DNA of 6,790 bases from Candidatus Omnitrophota bacterium (GTDB lineage: Bacteria; Omnitrophota; Gorgyraeia; Gygaellales; Profunditerraquicolaceae). The notes under the pieces are model-generated. The model had not been told where the DNA came from. It made no database searches and was given only the letters and a program-made list of their open reading frames with translations. Positions 5,471 through 6,790 of this stretch are shown in pieces (position 1 is the stretch's first letter; each line of letters begins with the position of its first letter). The position numbers and the translations under genes were made by a program. The stretch lies in the NCBI GenBank assembly GCA_028719265.1, contig JAQUKF010000064.1:1-6790 (forward strand). Reading direction: 5' to 3'.

Positions 5471-6241
5471 CTACGGACAAAGCTTAGTCGGAAAGCCTTC
5501 CTGCGAAAGCCTATTCTCCATATCCAGGGCCTCTTTTTGCGTTTTAAACCTTCCCACTTTAACCCTGTAACCTTCTTTAGAGCCTTCTATAAAAGAAGGG
5601 TATCCTAAATCCATAAGCTTATCCCTTAAGTTAACGGCATTCGGGTTTTTGACAAAAAAACCGACCTGTACGGAAAAATCCCCGCTTGAGACCGGAAGCT
5701 GGCCGCTGCGGGGCATGCCGGTATTAGACCTCAACTCCAGGCTCAACGGAAAATCCCTTCTTAATTTTGACAGGTATTCGTTAAACTGCTCTCTATTTCC
5801 GCTCCGGTATCCGGACTGGCTCATCCTGTAGGCGACGGCGGCCCTCCAGGGCGTATCCGGGCTGTCTTCAAGAAGCCTCTTATAAATATCTTCAGCCTCA
5901 CGGTACTGCCCCCTGATTAAATAGGTATCCCCCAGGGATAACAACGCCTGCTCTTTGAATTTGCTGAGAGGATTGTTCAATATGCGACGAAGGTGGACCT
6001 GGGCCTGCCCTATCTCATCTTCTTTCAGATAACTCAAGCCCAAAAGATAATTCAACTCATCGCTCCCCTGGATGTTGAAATGCCCGGCCTGGACAGAACC
6101 CTCAAATATCACCCTGCGGTAATTACCCTGCAAAAAATCCGCTTTCAAGGCATCCAGGTTTGCCGCAAAGGCAGCGGGAACCCAGAAAAGAATAAACGAA
6201 AACACAATATAAACCTTAAGTATTTTTTCGCGCATCTTCAT
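5471..6241 (-). CDS. Secreted TPR-repeat protein with C-terminal SPOR domain
   Basis: A predicted exported protein of 256 residues whose specific function I do not recognise. Residues 1-26 form a Sec signal peptide: a charged start, a hydrophobic core VYIVFSFILFWV, then likely cleavage after AFA at 26. No lipobox cysteine is visible. Residues about 61-165 hold two or three TPR-like helical pairs, for example ALLSLGDTYLIRGQYREAEDIY (99-120). A short Ser/Pro/Gly linker (170-187) leads to a SPOR domain at 188-254, FSVQVGFFV to GRFKTQKEALDMENRLSQEGF. SPOR domains bind peptidoglycan glycan strands lacking stem peptides, often at division septa, so an envelope or division role is plausible. The ATG overlaps the miaB stop (ATGA); a second ATG two codons on is also possible. 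An envelope protein between miaB and miaA is unexpected, and its link to tRNA modification is unknown. Confidence 0.88.
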   Translation of the reverse strand: MKMREKILKVYIVFSFILFWVPAAFAANLDALKADFLQGNYRRVIFEGSVQAGHFNIQGSDELNYLLGLSYLKEDEIGQAQVHLRRILNNPLSKFKEQALLSLGDTYLIRGQYREAEDIYKRLLEDSPDTPWRAAVAYRMSQSGYRSGNREQFNEYLSKLRRDFPLSLELRSNTGMPRSGQLPVSSGDFSVQVGFFVKNPNAVNLRDKLMDLGYPSFIEGSKEGYRVKVGRFKTQKEALDMENRLSQEGFPTKLCP

Positions 6242-6790
6242 CTTTTAAGGCTGTTGGATATCCTCCGCTGCAGATCAAGTATATGCTTATGGCGTTTTTC
6301 TTTTTCTTCCTTGCTTAAAATTTCCGCTATCTTTGACGCCTCTGTCTTCGGACGCGGGGAATATTTAAAGATATAAGCGGCGTTGAATTTCAGGCGGACA
6401 AGCAGGTCGCAGGTCTCCTTAAACTCATCTTCCGTCTCCGTAGGAAAACCTATTATAATATCCGTGGTCAGGAGACCGTCTTTAACAATTTTACGATAAG
6501 AATCAATCAAAGCCAAGTATTCTTTTAATGTATATTTCCGGTTCATAAGTTTCAATATCCTGTCCGACCCCGACTGCAGGGGTAAATGCAGAGATTTCTC
6601 CAGCTTATCCAGATCCCGTATAGCTTCAAAAAACGCTGTATTTGCGTCTTTGGGATGAGAGGTAAAGAACCCAAACTTTTTTAATCCTTTCAGGGAATTG
6701 ACCATCTTGAGCAGCCCGGTAAAATCGGTCCCCTCATCATAATAGGCGTTAACGTTCTGGCCCAAAAGGGTTATTCTGCTGACGCCTTGA
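6238..6790 (-). CDS. miaB: MiaB-type tRNA methylthiotransferase, C-terminal part, no TRAM domain
   Basis: Radical SAM enzyme that converts i6A37 to ms2i6A37 in tRNA. Only the last 183 codons lie in the window; the N-terminal UPF0004 domain and the CxxxCxxC cluster motif are outside. The fragment starts inside the radical SAM barrel with the MiaB signature TLLGQNVNAY, where RimO and MtaB differ. It continues with FTSHPKD, the conserved LHLPLQSGSD, TTDIIIGFPTETEDEF and YSPRPKTEA. The protein stops after the helix ILDLQRRISNSLKR, exactly where the roughly 60-residue RNA-binding TRAM domain normally begins. Reading past the stop, and in the other frames, I see no TRAM-like sequence; the DNA instead encodes the next gene's signal peptide. 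The TGA overlaps that gene's ATG, so the short end looks genuine rather than a sequencing error. MiaA, its pathway partner, is encoded two genes downstream. Confidence 0.93.
   Translation of the reverse strand, partial: QGVSRITLLGQNVNAYYDEGTDFTGLLKMVNSLKGLKKFGFFTSHPKDANTAFFEAIRDLDKLEKSLHLPLQSGSDRILKLMNRKYTLKEYLALIDSYRKIVKDGLLTTDIIIGFPTETEDEFKETCDLLVRLKFNAAYIFKYSPRPKTEASKIAEILSKEEKEKRHKHILDLQRRISNSLKR

Noticed and set aside
6181..6260. Frameshifted TRAM domain after the miaB stop
   Set aside because: Reading past the stop and in other frames gives no TRAM-like sequence, only the signal peptide of the next gene.

Overview
The window reads as a bacterial chromosome segment with every gene on the minus strand. 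It holds two housekeeping blocks. Bacterial features are Shine-Dalgarno sites, sigma70-type promoters, a CIRCE operator and HrcA. A Sec signal peptide plus a SPOR domain suggests a cell envelope with a periplasm. Several protein details differ from E. coli and Bacillus: a short HrcA, a MiaB that ends before its TRAM domain, a DnaK with an extended loop, and an HspR-like regulator beside HrcA. This fits an uncultured lineage such as Omnitrophota or a relative, but that placement is inference from general impression and not proven here. I see no mobile elements, tRNAs, rRNAs or CRISPR arrays, and no clear sign of transfer.

Block 1, in transcription order from the right edge: miaB (3' part only, 6790-6238), a secreted TPR/SPOR protein (6241-5471), miaA (5465-4545) and hflX (4540-3281). 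These genes overlap or lie 4-5 bases apart. The internal starts lack good Shine-Dalgarno sites, so they are probably translationally coupled. MiaA prenylates A37 of tRNAs that read UNN codons, and MiaB methylthiolates the same base. HflX is a ribosome-associated GTPase, and the SPOR protein is envelope-directed.

Block 2 is a heat-shock regulon. A small MerR/HspR-like regulator (3202-2945) has its own promoter and Shine-Dalgarno site. It is followed by a second promoter with a CIRCE operator, then hrcA (2821-2087), grpE (2076-1537) and dnaK (1427 to the left edge, cut). GrpE is the nucleotide exchange factor for DnaK, and HrcA is the repressor that binds CIRCE. With the HspR-like protein next door, the operon may answer to two repressors, as known in Helicobacter pylori.

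The regulatory DNA between genes is the richest part. CIRCE lies upstream of the -35 box rather than over the start site. A separate 17-bp palindrome is centred on the predicted transcription start of hrcA. The 109-base grpE-dnaK gap holds a strong 38-base hairpin and a partial repeat able to compete for one hairpin arm.
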